From Sorangium cellulosum (GTDB lineage: Bacteria; Myxococcota_A; Polyangia; Polyangiales; Polyangiaceae): DNA of 64,000 nt. The stretch covers positions 9,376,501 through 9,440,500 of the forward strand of contig NZ_CP012673.1 of assembly GCF_002950945.1 (NCBI RefSeq). Reading direction: 5' to 3'. This document shows, in pieces, positions 26,037 to 34,309 of this stretch (within the stretch, counting starts at the first letter, position 1; each line of letters starts with the position of its first letter). The position numbers were made by a program, and so were the translations under genes. The notes beneath the pieces were generated by a model. It saw only the letters and a program-made list of their open reading frames with translations. It was not told the DNA's origin and ran no database searches.

Positions 26037-26862
26037 TTAATCGTTTACATAACGTCGAACCCGGGTGGCAAGCACACTGTTCGGATGCCGCCGTAGGAAT
26101 GCCGTAGCGCGCTGCCTGGCTGCGTCGAGCCGGCCGCTCTTCGCGAGCGCGTCGATCCGCAGGACCTCGGCCTCCAGCGCCAGCCGGCCGCGCGGGTGTG
26201 CCCGCGCGTAGGCGTCCAGGCGAGACAGCGCGCCCTGGGCGTCGCCCCCCCGCGAGCGCCCTACGCGCCGCGTCAAGCGCGACCAGCTCCGCCTGGAGCG
26301 CCGCGCTCGATCCGGCCGGCCTCGCGGCCGACCTCGGGGCCGCGTTCCCGCTGCCGTCCGCCGGCGCCGCGGCCTCGGCCTCGGCCTCGGCCTCGGCGGG
26401 TTGCACCTCGGCGCGCGCCTCCGGCGCCGGAGGCAGCGCCGCCCGCGCGACCGGGCCCGCCAGCGCGTCGGAGAACCGGTCCAGGGCGGCGGGCGGCGGC
26501 GCGGTGTACGCGCGCCAGGCGAAGTAGCCGGCCGGGACGCTGGCGACCGCGCCAACCACCGAGATTGCGGCGAGGAGCTTCGTCCAGCCGACCTTCGCAA
26601 CGAGCGACGTGGACGCGCCGGCCGTCGGCGCCGCGGCGACGGCCGAGGCGCCCGCGGCGCTGGCCGAGGCGCCCGCGGCGCTGGCCGAGGCGCCCGCGGC
26701 GCCCGCGGCGCTGGCCGAGATGGCCGCCGCTCCGGCGAGCCCCAGCGCGGCCAGCGTCTTGGCGCGCGTCTCCGGCGAGACCGAGTAGGACGTGCCTGCG
26801 TTCAGCAGCGCACGTTCGAACTCGCTGTCGCTCTCTTCAAGCAATCGTCGCGGTTCCATCAT
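26037..26862 (-). pseudogene. frameshifted membrane partner of ECF sigma factor
   Basis: The frame from ATG 26862 encodes a soluble N-terminus, an Ala-rich stretch with repeated GASASAA units, one membrane helix (LLAAISVVGAVASVPAGYFAW) and an Ala/Glu-rich linker, then leaves frame at a run of seven G (26245-26251, C on the plus strand). With six G the frame continues as ALAGGDAQGALSRLDAYARAH, a TPR-like helical end closing at 26037 with RRYVND, giving about 273 residues. It overlaps the sigma gene by ATGA (26859-26862). It looks like the membrane regulator of that sigma factor. The shift may be a mutation, a switchable homopolymer or a sequencing error. Confidence 0.7.
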
Positions 26863-27488
26863 CGCTCCACCTCGCTCGCCGGCGCGCGCTCCAGCGCGCG
26901 CACACGCTCGCGAAAGTCGGCCCTGGCCCGCCGCAGCCGGGAGGCAACGGTGCCTTGCGGGATCCCGAGCACGGAGGCTATCTCCACCATGCTCATCTCT
27001 TCGAACTCGTACAGTACGAACACGGTCCGCAGATCGAGCTCCATCTCGTCGAGGACCTGATCAAGCATCTGCCTGGCGCGCTTCTGCGACGTGAGCTGCT
27101 CGGGCGTCGCAGAGTCCACGACCTCCGGCGGCTCGGCCGCCGGCACCTCGCGCCGGCGGGCGGCGCTCCGCCGCGCGTGGGCGGCCACGTGGAGCGCGAT
27201 CTGGAGCAGGAAGCTCTTCTCGGCGCCCGGCCGCACGTCGTCGAGCCGCCTCGCGGCGGCGATGAAGGTGCGCTGGACCGCATCGTCGATCTCGGCGGCC
27301 GGCGTCCCCGCGTTGCGGAGCACCCGCCCGACAAAGTCGAGGTACGCGTCGACGAGCCGCCGGAGGCGCGCGTCCCGCTGTTTCGCTTTCGCGGCCGGCG
27401 TCTCGGTGTCGACCAGTCCCATGTCAGGCAACGCAACGGGCGCCACGATCTCGATGCCCACGCCTCCGCTCACCACGAGCGGGCGCAT
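26859..27488 (-). CDS. ECF sigma factor
   Basis: A 209-residue group 4 sigma factor. Region 2 runs through LRRLVDAYLDFVGRVLRNAGTPAAEIDDAVQRTFIAAARRLDDV, and region 4 through LDEMELDLRTVFVLYEFEEMSMVEIASVLGIPQGTVASRLRRARADF, which holds the DNA-binding helix-turn-helix. The two are joined by an Ala/Pro-rich linker. The start could be 27488 or 27422; neither has a strong ribosome site. It is coupled to the frameshifted membrane partner by an ATGA overlap and follows the secreted-protein gene at 27650. Confidence 0.88.
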   Translation of the reverse strand: MRPLVVSGGVGIEIVAPVALPDMGLVDTETPAAKAKQRDARLRRLVDAYLDFVGRVLRNAGTPAAEIDDAVQRTFIAAARRLDDVRPGAEKSFLLQIALHVAAHARRSAARRREVPAAEPPEVVDSATPEQLTSQKRARQMLDQVLDEMELDLRTVFVLYEFEEMSMVEIASVLGIPQGTVASRLRRARADFRERVRALERAPASEVER

Positions 27489-27649
27489 GACAGTACCAGA
27501 GAACCATGGCAATCGGACATCGTCCCGCCCCGGGCGGGACGGAGCAGGCGCCGCGGCGCCGGGTGGACGGCTCGCCAGCGGCACGGGGTGAAGCGTCGTT
27601 GCATGGTCCAATAATTCCCGATCCACCCCGGAGCGATCATGGACTTCAA

Positions 27650-28657
27650 CTAAAATCCGTAGACGAGCCCGAGGCCGACGAGCGGCGAGACGGACGGCGT
27701 CTCACCGACGGTTTCTTCTGGAGATGTGATGATGAAGCGCCGGCGGACGAGCGGCACGCTGACGCCCGCTTCGAGCTCGATCGACGTGTCTGCGGCGAGC
27801 GCCCACCCGGCGCGCGCGACGGCGCCGGCGCTCCACCAGGAACGCGAGGCGGACTCCGGGTCCGTGATCCCTCGCCCGCTGGCGGTGAGCCATCCGCCCG
27901 CGGCGAACACGCACGGCTGCGCCTCGACCGGTCCGGCGACGTGCCAGCGCAGCGGGCAGCCGGTGAGCGCCGCGGCAGTCCACTGAACGGACGCGCGGCC
28001 CGCGCCCGGCACCAGGTCGTTCCGCGCATGGACCAGCGCGATCCCGAAGGAGGGGCTCAGCGTGGTGCCCGAGCGCTGTGTCATCCGGGCGACGATCGCG
28101 CCGCCGAGGCTCACGTAGGGCGAGACGACGTGCGCGACGAGGGCCTGGGCCCCGATCTCGAGCCGGAACGGCGGCGCCTCGGGCGCGCCGGCCGCAGGCG
28201 CCTGATCCCGCGGCGGCGCCGGCGGCGCGGGCGGCGGCGCGGGTGGCGCGGGCGGCGGCGCGGGCGGCGGCGCCGGCGCGGGGGCGGCTTCCTCGGCAAC
28301 CTGATCGAGCGAGAGCGCCGCGGTGAGCGAGAGCGCCTGGAGGACGATGCCGCAGGAGGCGCCCTCGACGGTGCGCGTGTCGGTCGCCCCGCGCTCGTGG
28401 ACCACGCGCAGCTCGCCGTGGACCTTCCGCCGGGTGCGCGTGAGCCGCACCCGGACGATCATGCTCGGCTCGTCGCCGGTCGTCAGCCGCACGCGGTCGT
28501 TCCGGGCGCGGATGGCGGCGTAGAGCTGGTCGGCCGTGGCGCATTCCGCCGGAGCGTCGAGGTCGATCCGCACAGGGATCGGGTCCGGCGCCGCGGCGAC
28601 CGAAGCCCCCCCGAGGACGACCAGCCCGATGGACGCAATACCGCCACCGGAAGGCAC
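27650..28657 (-). CDS. exported protein with Pro-rich linker and beta-rich C-terminus
   Basis: A 335-residue protein with a signal-like N-terminus (GLVVLGGASVAAA), an N-terminal domain of about 100 residues with one CATAD/ASCG Cys pair, a striking Pro/Ala linker (repeated APPPAPP) and a C-terminal half of alternating hydrophobic strands ending VGLGLVYGF. The aromatic last residue is as in outer-membrane beta-barrels. GTG start at 28657. It heads the cluster with the ECF sigma factor and its membrane partner, an arrangement seen repeatedly in Sorangium-type genomes, so it may be a surface sensor. This role is inferred. Confidence 0.6.
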   Translation of the reverse strand: MPSGGGIASIGLVVLGGASVAAAPDPIPVRIDLDAPAECATADQLYAAIRARNDRVRLTTGDEPSMIVRVRLTRTRRKVHGELRVVHERGATDTRTVEGASCGIVLQALSLTAALSLDQVAEEAAPAPAPPPAPPPAPPAPPPAPPAPPRDQAPAAGAPEAPPFRLEIGAQALVAHVVSPYVSLGGAIVARMTQRSGTTLSPSFGIALVHARNDLVPGAGRASVQWTAAALTGCPLRWHVAGPVEAQPCVFAAGGWLTASGRGITDPESASRSWWSAGAVARAGWALAADTSIELEAGVSVPLVRRRFIITSPEETVGETPSVSPLVGLGLVYGF

Positions 28658-28900
28658 GGGACGGAAGTTGCCATGAACCGTTCGCGAAACGCCAGATGGT
28701 CCTGCAAGTATCCCCCCGGGATCCCATGCAGGCGAGGCGCCGGCCGCGCCGGCGACGGCCCGGCCTCGTCACCCCACCTCGCCGCCTTCGCGCGCTCGGC
28801 GGCCGACGCGCCACGCCTTCGCCCGCTGCCCCTTCGCCCCGCGCTCCTCACGGCTCCCCCTTCCTGGCGCGGCAGCCTCGCGCTAAGGGGATCCGCAGCC

Positions 28901-29683
28901 GTGCGACCCACCCCGCTCCAGGCCGTCGCGCCGCCGCTCGTCGCGCTCGTGTTGCTGCTCGCGCTCTGGGAGGCGATCGCGCGCGCGCTCGACATCCCGG
29001 CCTACCTCCTGCCGCCCCCGTCCGAGGTGGCCCGCGCGGGCGTCAACGACGCCGCCGCCCTGCTCGCCGGCGCCGTCACCACCGCGAAGGCGGCGCTCGC
29101 CGGGTTCTGCCTCAGCGCCGCGGCCGGCGTGCTCGCCGCCGTCGTGCTCGCCTCGTCGCGCCCGCTCGAGAGGGCGCTCTACCCGTACACCGTCTTCCTG
29201 CAGACCGTACCGATCGTCGCCATCGCGCCGCTGCTCGTGCTCTGGTGCGGCCCCGGCCTGCGCGCGGTCGCGGTCTCGGCGTTCATCGTCTCGGTCTTCC
29301 CCGTCATCGCGAACACCCTCGCCGGCCTGCGCTCCGTCGAGCCCGCGCTGCGCGACCTCTTCCGGCTCTACGGCGCCCGCCGGCTCGCCACGCTCGGCAA
29401 GCTCGAGCTGCCCTCGGCGCTGCCCCACATCGTGACCGGGCTGCGGATCGCGGCGGGCCTCGCCGTCATCGGCGCCATCGTGGGGGAGTTCGTCGCCGGC
29501 TTCTCCGAGGGCGCCGCCGGCCTCGGCATCCTGGTCCTCTCCGCCTACCGCCAGCTGCGCACCGACCTGCTGTTCGCCGCGGTGCTGCTCGCGTCCGGCC
29601 TCGGCCTCGCGCTGTTCGGCGCCGTCGACCTCGCCGGCCGGCGGCTCCTGCGGCGCTGGCACCCCTCGGAGAGCGGCCGTTGA
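28901..29683 (+). CDS. ABC transporter permease (SsuC/TauC type)
   Basis: A 260-residue inner-membrane permease with six predicted helices. The EAA loop is in YGARRLATLGKLELPSALPHIVTGLRIAAGLAVIGAIVGEF, and the YTVFLQTVPIVAIAPLLVLWCGPG segment is characteristic of the nitrate/sulfonate/taurine/thiamine-precursor class. No ATPase or binding protein gene is adjacent, so its partners must lie elsewhere. GTG 28901, preceded by AAGGGGA, is the likely start. Substrate unknown. Confidence 0.85.
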   Translation: MRPTPLQAVAPPLVALVLLLALWEAIARALDIPAYLLPPPSEVARAGVNDAAALLAGAVTTAKAALAGFCLSAAAGVLAAVVLASSRPLERALYPYTVFLQTVPIVAIAPLLVLWCGPGLRAVAVSAFIVSVFPVIANTLAGLRSVEPALRDLFRLYGARRLATLGKLELPSALPHIVTGLRIAAGLAVIGAIVGEFVAGFSEGAAGLGILVLSAYRQLRTDLLFAAVLLASGLGLALFGAVDLAGRRLLRRWHPSESGR

Positions 29684-29802
29684 ACGCACGATCGCCGGAC
29701 CGGCCGGCCGCCTCTCCGCGCGGGTGCTCGTCTAGCATGCTGCCCGAGCCGTCGCGCCCGCACGGCGCGAGCGCGCCACAACGCAAGGGGAAAACGCCGT
29801 CC

Positions 29803-31377
29803 ATGGCTTTCACGCATCGACCTCGGGCCAGCCGGCTCCCGTTCGCCTCGCCGCCCCTCGCGGCCTCCAGCGCGCTGCTCGCCCTCGCCGGCGCCGTCGC
29901 CCTCGGCGCGTGCGGCGAGGAGTTCACCGCGCGCCCGCCGGACACGTCGACGAGCTCGAGCAGCGGCGGCGGCGGCGGCAGCGGCGGCGGCGGCAGCGGC
30001 GGGGCCGGCGGGGCCGGCGGCGGGTGCCCGGACGGCGGCGCGTCGTGCGGCGGCGACTGCGTCGACACGAGCACGGATACGCGGCACTGCGGCGCCTGCG
30101 ACAACGTCTGCTCCCGGAGCGGCGGGACGCCGAGCTGCGTCGACGGCGCGTGCCAGCCGCCGGCGTGCGACGAGCGCCGCGGCGACTGCGACCAGGATCC
30201 GTCGAACGGCTGCGAGGAGGACCTCCGGACGAGCGTCGCCCACTGCGGCGCGTGCGGCCAGCCCTGCAGCGGGCAGTGCGTCCAGGGCGCGTGCGTCGTG
30301 CCCGAGCAGATCTCGGCCGGCGCCGACTACACGTGCGCGGTGCTCTCGGACAAGACGGTCTGGTGCTGGGGCAGGAACACCTGGGGCAACCTCGGCGACG
30401 GCTCGCTCCAGCAGGATCGCCCGATCCCGCGGCAGGTCGTCGGCCTCGACGGCCCGGCGGCGCGCGTCGCGGCGGGCCTCTCGTCGGCGCGCACGCACAC
30501 CTGCGCGGTGATGGCGGACGGCGGCGTGGCGTGCTGGGGCGCCGGCAACAGCGGGCAGCTCGGCGACGGGAGCGCCATGAGCTCCCTCTCCCCCGTCCGC
30601 GCCGAGGAGCTCACGGGCGTGCGGTGGGTCGCCGTCGGCGCCGCCCACACCTGCGCGGTGACGCGCACGCACGACCTCTACTGCTGGGGTGAAGGCGGCT
30701 CCGGCCAGCTCGGGTACGGCGGCCACGACGACCAGGTCGTGCCGCTCGTCATGGCGGACGGCGTGGAGATGGTGACCGCCGGCGTGGCGCACACCTGCGC
30801 GGCCCTGCGGGAGCAGATGGGCGAGCGCCGGATGAGCTGCTGGGGCGACAACACGAACGGCCAGCTCGGGATCAGCTCCTTCGTGCCGCAGAGCACGCCG
30901 ACGCCCCTCATGGGCCTCACCGACGTGGCGACGGCGGCCGCGGGCTCCCTGCACACGTGCGCCGCCCCCCGGACCGGGGTGGCGTCCTGCTGGGGCAAGG
31001 GGGACCACTACCGGCTCGGGACGGGCATCGTGAGCTCCGAGCCGATGCCGAGGCGGATCCCCGAGCTCGTGGACGTGACCCAGCTGGCGCTCGGCGCGAG
31101 GCACTCCGGCGCGGTGCTGGCCGGCGGCGCCGCGCTCACCTGGGGCGACAACACGAAGGGGCAGCTCGGCAACGGGACCCAGGATCTCGGGCTCACCCCG
31201 CAGCCGATCGCGCTGACCGGCGTCAAGGAGCTGGCCCTCGGCGACGATCACAGCTGCGCGCTCACGACCAAGGGCGAGATGTACTGCTGGGGCGACAACA
31301 CGAACGGCCAGCTCGGCGACGGGACCACCGACCCGCAGCTCCTGCCGGCGCGGGTGCGCTGGCCGGCGCGGCCGTAG
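29803..31377 (+). CDS. RCC1-repeat lipoprotein
   Basis: A 524-residue lipoprotein (lipobox LGAC). After a Ser/Gly-rich spacer comes a Cys-rich module of about 110 residues (CGGDCVDTSTDTRHCGACDNVC, NGCEEDLRTSVAHCGACGQPC), the myxobacterial DTxxxHCGxC signature. Then come seven RCC1-type blades of about 50 residues, recognisable by repeated HTCAV-x(5)-V-x-CWG-x(4)-GQLGDG. The propeller probably mediates surface protein interactions. One blade has lost its Cys pair (HSGAVLAGGAALTWGD). ATG 29803 follows AAGGGGAAA. Confidence 0.88.
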   Translation: MAFTHRPRASRLPFASPPLAASSALLALAGAVALGACGEEFTARPPDTSTSSSSGGGGGSGGGGSGGAGGAGGGCPDGGASCGGDCVDTSTDTRHCGACDNVCSRSGGTPSCVDGACQPPACDERRGDCDQDPSNGCEEDLRTSVAHCGACGQPCSGQCVQGACVVPEQISAGADYTCAVLSDKTVWCWGRNTWGNLGDGSLQQDRPIPRQVVGLDGPAARVAAGLSSARTHTCAVMADGGVACWGAGNSGQLGDGSAMSSLSPVRAEELTGVRWVAVGAAHTCAVTRTHDLYCWGEGGSGQLGYGGHDDQVVPLVMADGVEMVTAGVAHTCAALREQMGERRMSCWGDNTNGQLGISSFVPQSTPTPLMGLTDVATAAAGSLHTCAAPRTGVASCWGKGDHYRLGTGIVSSEPMPRRIPELVDVTQLALGARHSGAVLAGGAALTWGDNTKGQLGNGTQDLGLTPQPIALTGVKELALGDDHSCALTTKGEMYCWGDNTNGQLGDGTTDPQLLPARVRWPARP

Positions 31378-31482
31378 GGGCCCATGCCGCGGGCGCGGCA
31401 GGGAGATCGTCCGGGCATGTCACAACGGGGATCACGCCCTCGTCCTGTCGCCGAGCCCTGCAGCGCGGGGCGGGAGGCATCC

Positions 31483-32865
31483 ATGGACGAGAGGGCAGGA
31501 AGCAAGCAGGAGGCGCGCGGGCGCGCCCGGGTGGTGGTGATCGGCGGCGGGTACGCGGGCGTGCTGGCGGCGCTGCGGATCGTCGGCAAGGCAGCGCGCC
31601 GGCGGGTGCCCGTCGCGGTCGCGCTGGTGAACCCGTCGCCGCAGTTCGTCGAGCGGATCCGGCTGCACGAGCTCGCGGCCGGCAGGCGGCAGCGCCGGCT
31701 CGAGCTGTTCCGGCTCCTCGGGGCGCAGGTCGAGCTCGTGATCGGCCGGGTCCGCACGATCGACGCGGCGGCGCGGGCCGTCGAGGTCGAGCTCGCAGAC
31801 GGGGGAGGCGCCGCGGCGGAGGGCGTCGCCGCGGCGGGGATCGCGGCGGCGGACGGCGGCGCGGCTGAGGCGGCGGTGACGCGGCGGCTCGGCTACGACG
31901 CCCTCGTGTACGCGCCCGGCAGCGCGGCCGACCCGGAGGTCGTGCCCGGCGGCCGCGAGCACGCCTTCACGCTGGCGGACGCCGCGAGCTCGCGCGCCCT
32001 GCACGCGCGCCTGCGCGCGGCGCGGGACGGCGACCGCGTGGTCGTGGTCGGCGGCGGGCTCACGGCGATCGAGGCCGCGGCGGAGATCGCCGAGGCGTTC
32101 CCCGCGCTCCGGGTCGCGCTCGCGGCGCGCGGGGGCGTCGGCGAGGGCCTGTCGGAGCGCGGGCGCGCCTACCTCGGCCGGGCGCTCGGCGAGCTCGGCG
32201 TCGCCGTCCGCACGGGCGTGCGCGCGGTCCGGGTGGACGCGGGCGGCCTGCTCGTCGCCCGCGGGGAAGCGGGAGACGGCGCGTTCGAGCGCGACGCGGC
32301 CGAGCGCGTCGCCGCGGACATCGTCGTCCTCGCCGCGGGCTTCCGGCCGGCGGCGCTCGCCGCGAGCTCCGGGCTCGCCACCGTCGCCGGCGGGCGGCTC
32401 GTGGTCGACCGGTGGCTGCGCGCGCCCGCGCACCCGGAGATCTGGGGCGTCGGCGACGCCGCGGCCGCGCTCGACGGCGAGGGCGCGCCGCTGCGCATGG
32501 GCTGCGCCACGGCGCTGCCGCAGGCGACGTACGCGGCGGAAGGCATCGTCGCCGCGCTCGCGGGCGACCCGCAGCCGCCGCCGTTCCGCTTCGTGTTCCT
32601 CTTCCAGTGCATCAGCCTCGGCCGGCGGCGCGGGCTGATCCAGCGGGTCGACCCCCGCGACAGGCCGCTCGAGCGCGTGCTCACCGGGCGGCCGGGCGCG
32701 TGGGCGAAGGAGCTCGTCTGCCGCTTCACGGTCGCGTCGCTCCGCGTGGAGCGGCTCCTCTCGGGCACGTCGAGCGGGCCCGGGAAGGAGCCGCGGCGGC
32801 AGGGCGCGGCGGACGCGGCGGGCGCGGCGGACTACCGACGGCTCCCGTCCGGTGCGGCGACATGA
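31483..32865 (+). CDS. FAD/NAD(P)-dependent oxidoreductase (NDH-2-like)
   Basis: A 460-residue flavoprotein. The FAD-binding GxGxxG is VVVIGGGYAGVLAALRI (residues about 17-33), the NAD(P)-binding repeat is VVVVGGGLTAIEAAAEIA (about 186-203), and the second FAD motif is PEIWGVGDAAAALDG. Layout fits type II NADH dehydrogenase-like enzymes; an Ala/Gly-rich insertion lies around 110-125. It overlaps the SigJ gene by ATGA (32862-32865). Adjacent redox genes are the rule for ECF41 sigma factors, making this a probable regulon member or substrate-linked partner. Start ATG 31483 follows GGGAGG. Confidence 0.85.
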   Translation: MDERAGSKQEARGRARVVVIGGGYAGVLAALRIVGKAARRRVPVAVALVNPSPQFVERIRLHELAAGRRQRRLELFRLLGAQVELVIGRVRTIDAAARAVEVELADGGGAAAEGVAAAGIAAADGGAAEAAVTRRLGYDALVYAPGSAADPEVVPGGREHAFTLADAASSRALHARLRAARDGDRVVVVGGGLTAIEAAAEIAEAFPALRVALAARGGVGEGLSERGRAYLGRALGELGVAVRTGVRAVRVDAGGLLVARGEAGDGAFERDAAERVAADIVVLAAGFRPAALAASSGLATVAGGRLVVDRWLRAPAHPEIWGVGDAAAALDGEGAPLRMGCATALPQATYAAEGIVAALAGDPQPPPFRFVFLFQCISLGRRRGLIQRVDPRDRPLERVLTGRPGAWAKELVCRFTVASLRVERLLSGTSSGPGKEPRRQGAADAAGAADYRRLPSGAAT

Positions 32866-33845
32866 GCGCCGCGGCGGGGGTGAGCGCCGCGAGCTTCACG
32901 GCGCACCGGCGCTCGCTGTTCGGCCTCGCCTACCGCATGCTCGGCAGCGCGGCCGAGGCCGAGGACGTGGTCCAGGAGGCGTACCTGCGCGCGCAGGCCG
33001 CCCGGGAGGCCCCGGAGGCGCCGGGGGCGTACCTCGCCACGATCGTGACGCGCCTCTGCCTCGACGTGCTGAAGTCGGCGCGCGCGCGGCGCGAGACGTA
33101 CGTGGGGCCGTGGCTGCCCGAGCCCGTGCCGACCGGCGAGCTGCTTGGTGGCGACGGCGACGCCGCGGAGCCCCTCGACGCGCGCGGCGTCGCGGAGAGC
33201 CCGGCGGCGCGCATGGACCGGGTCGAGTCGATCTCCATGGCGTTCCTCGTGGTGCTCGAGAGCCTGTCGCCGCTCGAGCGGGCGGCGCTGATCCTGCGCG
33301 ACGTGTTCGACTGGGAGTTCGACGCGATCGCCGCGGCGCTCGGCCGCTCGCCCGCCGCCTGCAGGCAGCTCGTGCACCGGGCCCGCGAGCACGTGGCCGC
33401 GCGGCAGCCGCGGTTCCGCGCGACGGAGGCCGAGCGGACGCGCCTGTTCGGGGCGTTCCTCGAGGCGGCGGCGCGCGGCGACGCCGCCGCCCTCGCCGCG
33501 TTGCTCGCCGAGGGCGCGAGCGCGACGCCCGACTCCGGCGGCAAGGCCAGCTCGGCGCGGCGGGTGCTGCGCGGCAACGACCGGATCGCCCGGTACTTCG
33601 TCGGCCTCTGGCAGAAGGCCGTGGGCGCGCGCGCGCTCACGAGCGCCCGGATCACATCGCTCAACGGCGGGCCTGCCCTCCTGATCTACGAGGAGGAGCG
33701 GATCGTGACCGCGATGGGACTCGACCTCTCCCCCGCGGGGATCGACGCGATCTGGATCGTGCGCAATCCCGACAAGCTGGCGAGGCTCGCGTCCAGGCTC
33801 GGGTCGTCGCGCCCGCTGCACGCGCTGCCCGGCGCGCGCGCGTAA
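32862..33845 (+). CDS. sigJ: ECF41-type sigma factor SigJ
   Basis: A 327-residue sigma factor. Sigma regions 2 and 4 lie at about 15-185 (FGLAYRMLGSAAEAEDVVQEAYLR; LSPLERAALILRDVFDWEFDAIAAALGRSPAACRQLVHRAREHV), then a C-terminal SnoaL-like extension of about 115 residues. The extension carries DSGGK (the DGGGK position) and NPDKL, two motifs that define ECF41. In that family the extension, not a separate anti-sigma factor, controls activity, which agrees with no anti-sigma gene here. Translationally coupled to the oxidoreductase. Confidence 0.9.
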   Translation: MSAAAGVSAASFTAHRRSLFGLAYRMLGSAAEAEDVVQEAYLRAQAAREAPEAPGAYLATIVTRLCLDVLKSARARRETYVGPWLPEPVPTGELLGGDGDAAEPLDARGVAESPAARMDRVESISMAFLVVLESLSPLERAALILRDVFDWEFDAIAAALGRSPAACRQLVHRAREHVAARQPRFRATEAERTRLFGAFLEAAARGDAAALAALLAEGASATPDSGGKASSARRVLRGNDRIARYFVGLWQKAVGARALTSARITSLNGGPALLIYEEERIVTAMGLDLSPAGIDAIWIVRNPDKLARLASRLGSSRPLHALPGARA

Positions 33846-34029
33846 TCGCGGGCGGCGGGCGGCGGGCGGCGAGCTCACGAGCGCGCGCCGGCGTCGAATC
33901 GAGCCGAGCGCGCAGGGCGGAGGCGCCGCGGCGTCCCGCGCCGCGCGCGCGCCCCGCGAGGCAACAGCAGCCGATATGAGGGCGACACACGCCCGATCAT
34001 GGGTGGGTGGACATAAATGCGTGGACGCA

Positions 34030-34073
34030 TTCACAGGCCATGAACACATGGTCATGGACACCTGGTCATGAAC
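34030..34073. repeat. 14-bp tandem iterons, 3 copies
   Basis: Units at 34030-34043, 34044-34057 and 34058-34071 share a GG(C/T)CATG core; the second and third, ACACATGGTCATGG and ACACCTGGTCATGA, differ at two positions. The array lies just after a 16-bp palindrome and about 90 bases upstream of the likely promoter, which suggests cooperative protein binding. Confidence 0.5.
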
Positions 34074-34279
34074 GAGAGGTAAAGGTGGTTGTTTATGCCC
34101 ACGGCGAGCGGCGCGCCGCAGTGGCATGCCGCTAACAATTGATGTTTCAAGCGGATTTGACTCGACAGCCAAGTGGCCGATCTGCGTATACTGGCTCCAT
34201 CGTGGAAGCTTCTGTGGGCTGACAAAACGGGGAGGTTCGAGCCTCGTCCCGGCCGTGTCGGCCATTCGAGAAAACCCCG

Positions 34280-34296
34280 GTCCGTGAACCACGGAC
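34280..34296 (+). promoter_or_regulatory. hairpin next to ribosome-binding site
   Basis: GTCCGTG-AAC-CACGGAC forms a 7-bp stem with a 3-base loop ending five bases before the GGAGGG ribosome site and ATG 34310. It could modulate translation or stabilise the mRNA. No ligand-binding class is recognisable. Confidence 0.45.
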
Positions 34297-34309
34297 ACAG
34301 GAGGGATCC

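Larger units (their letters stand above)
33846..34309 (+). promoter_or_regulatory. 464-base regulatory gap with repeats, promoter and leader hairpin
   Basis: The region between sigJ and the propeller gene holds, in order, a GC-rich stretch, the palindrome AATGCGT-GG-ACGCATT (34016-34031), three 14-bp tandem units (34030-34073), an AT-richer stretch, a promoter-like TCGACA (34062-34067 is outside; the matching hexamer is at 34162-34167) with 19-base spacing to TATACT (34187-34192), and a leader of about 110 bases ending in a hairpin at the ribosome site (34280-34296). No gene is seen. Confidence 0.5.

Noticed and set aside
26037..26600. Separate Arg-rich 187-residue protein ending at 26037
   Set aside because: Its first two thirds are a shadow frame of the membrane protein; only the last 69 residues are protein-like, and they fit as the shifted C-terminus of that gene.
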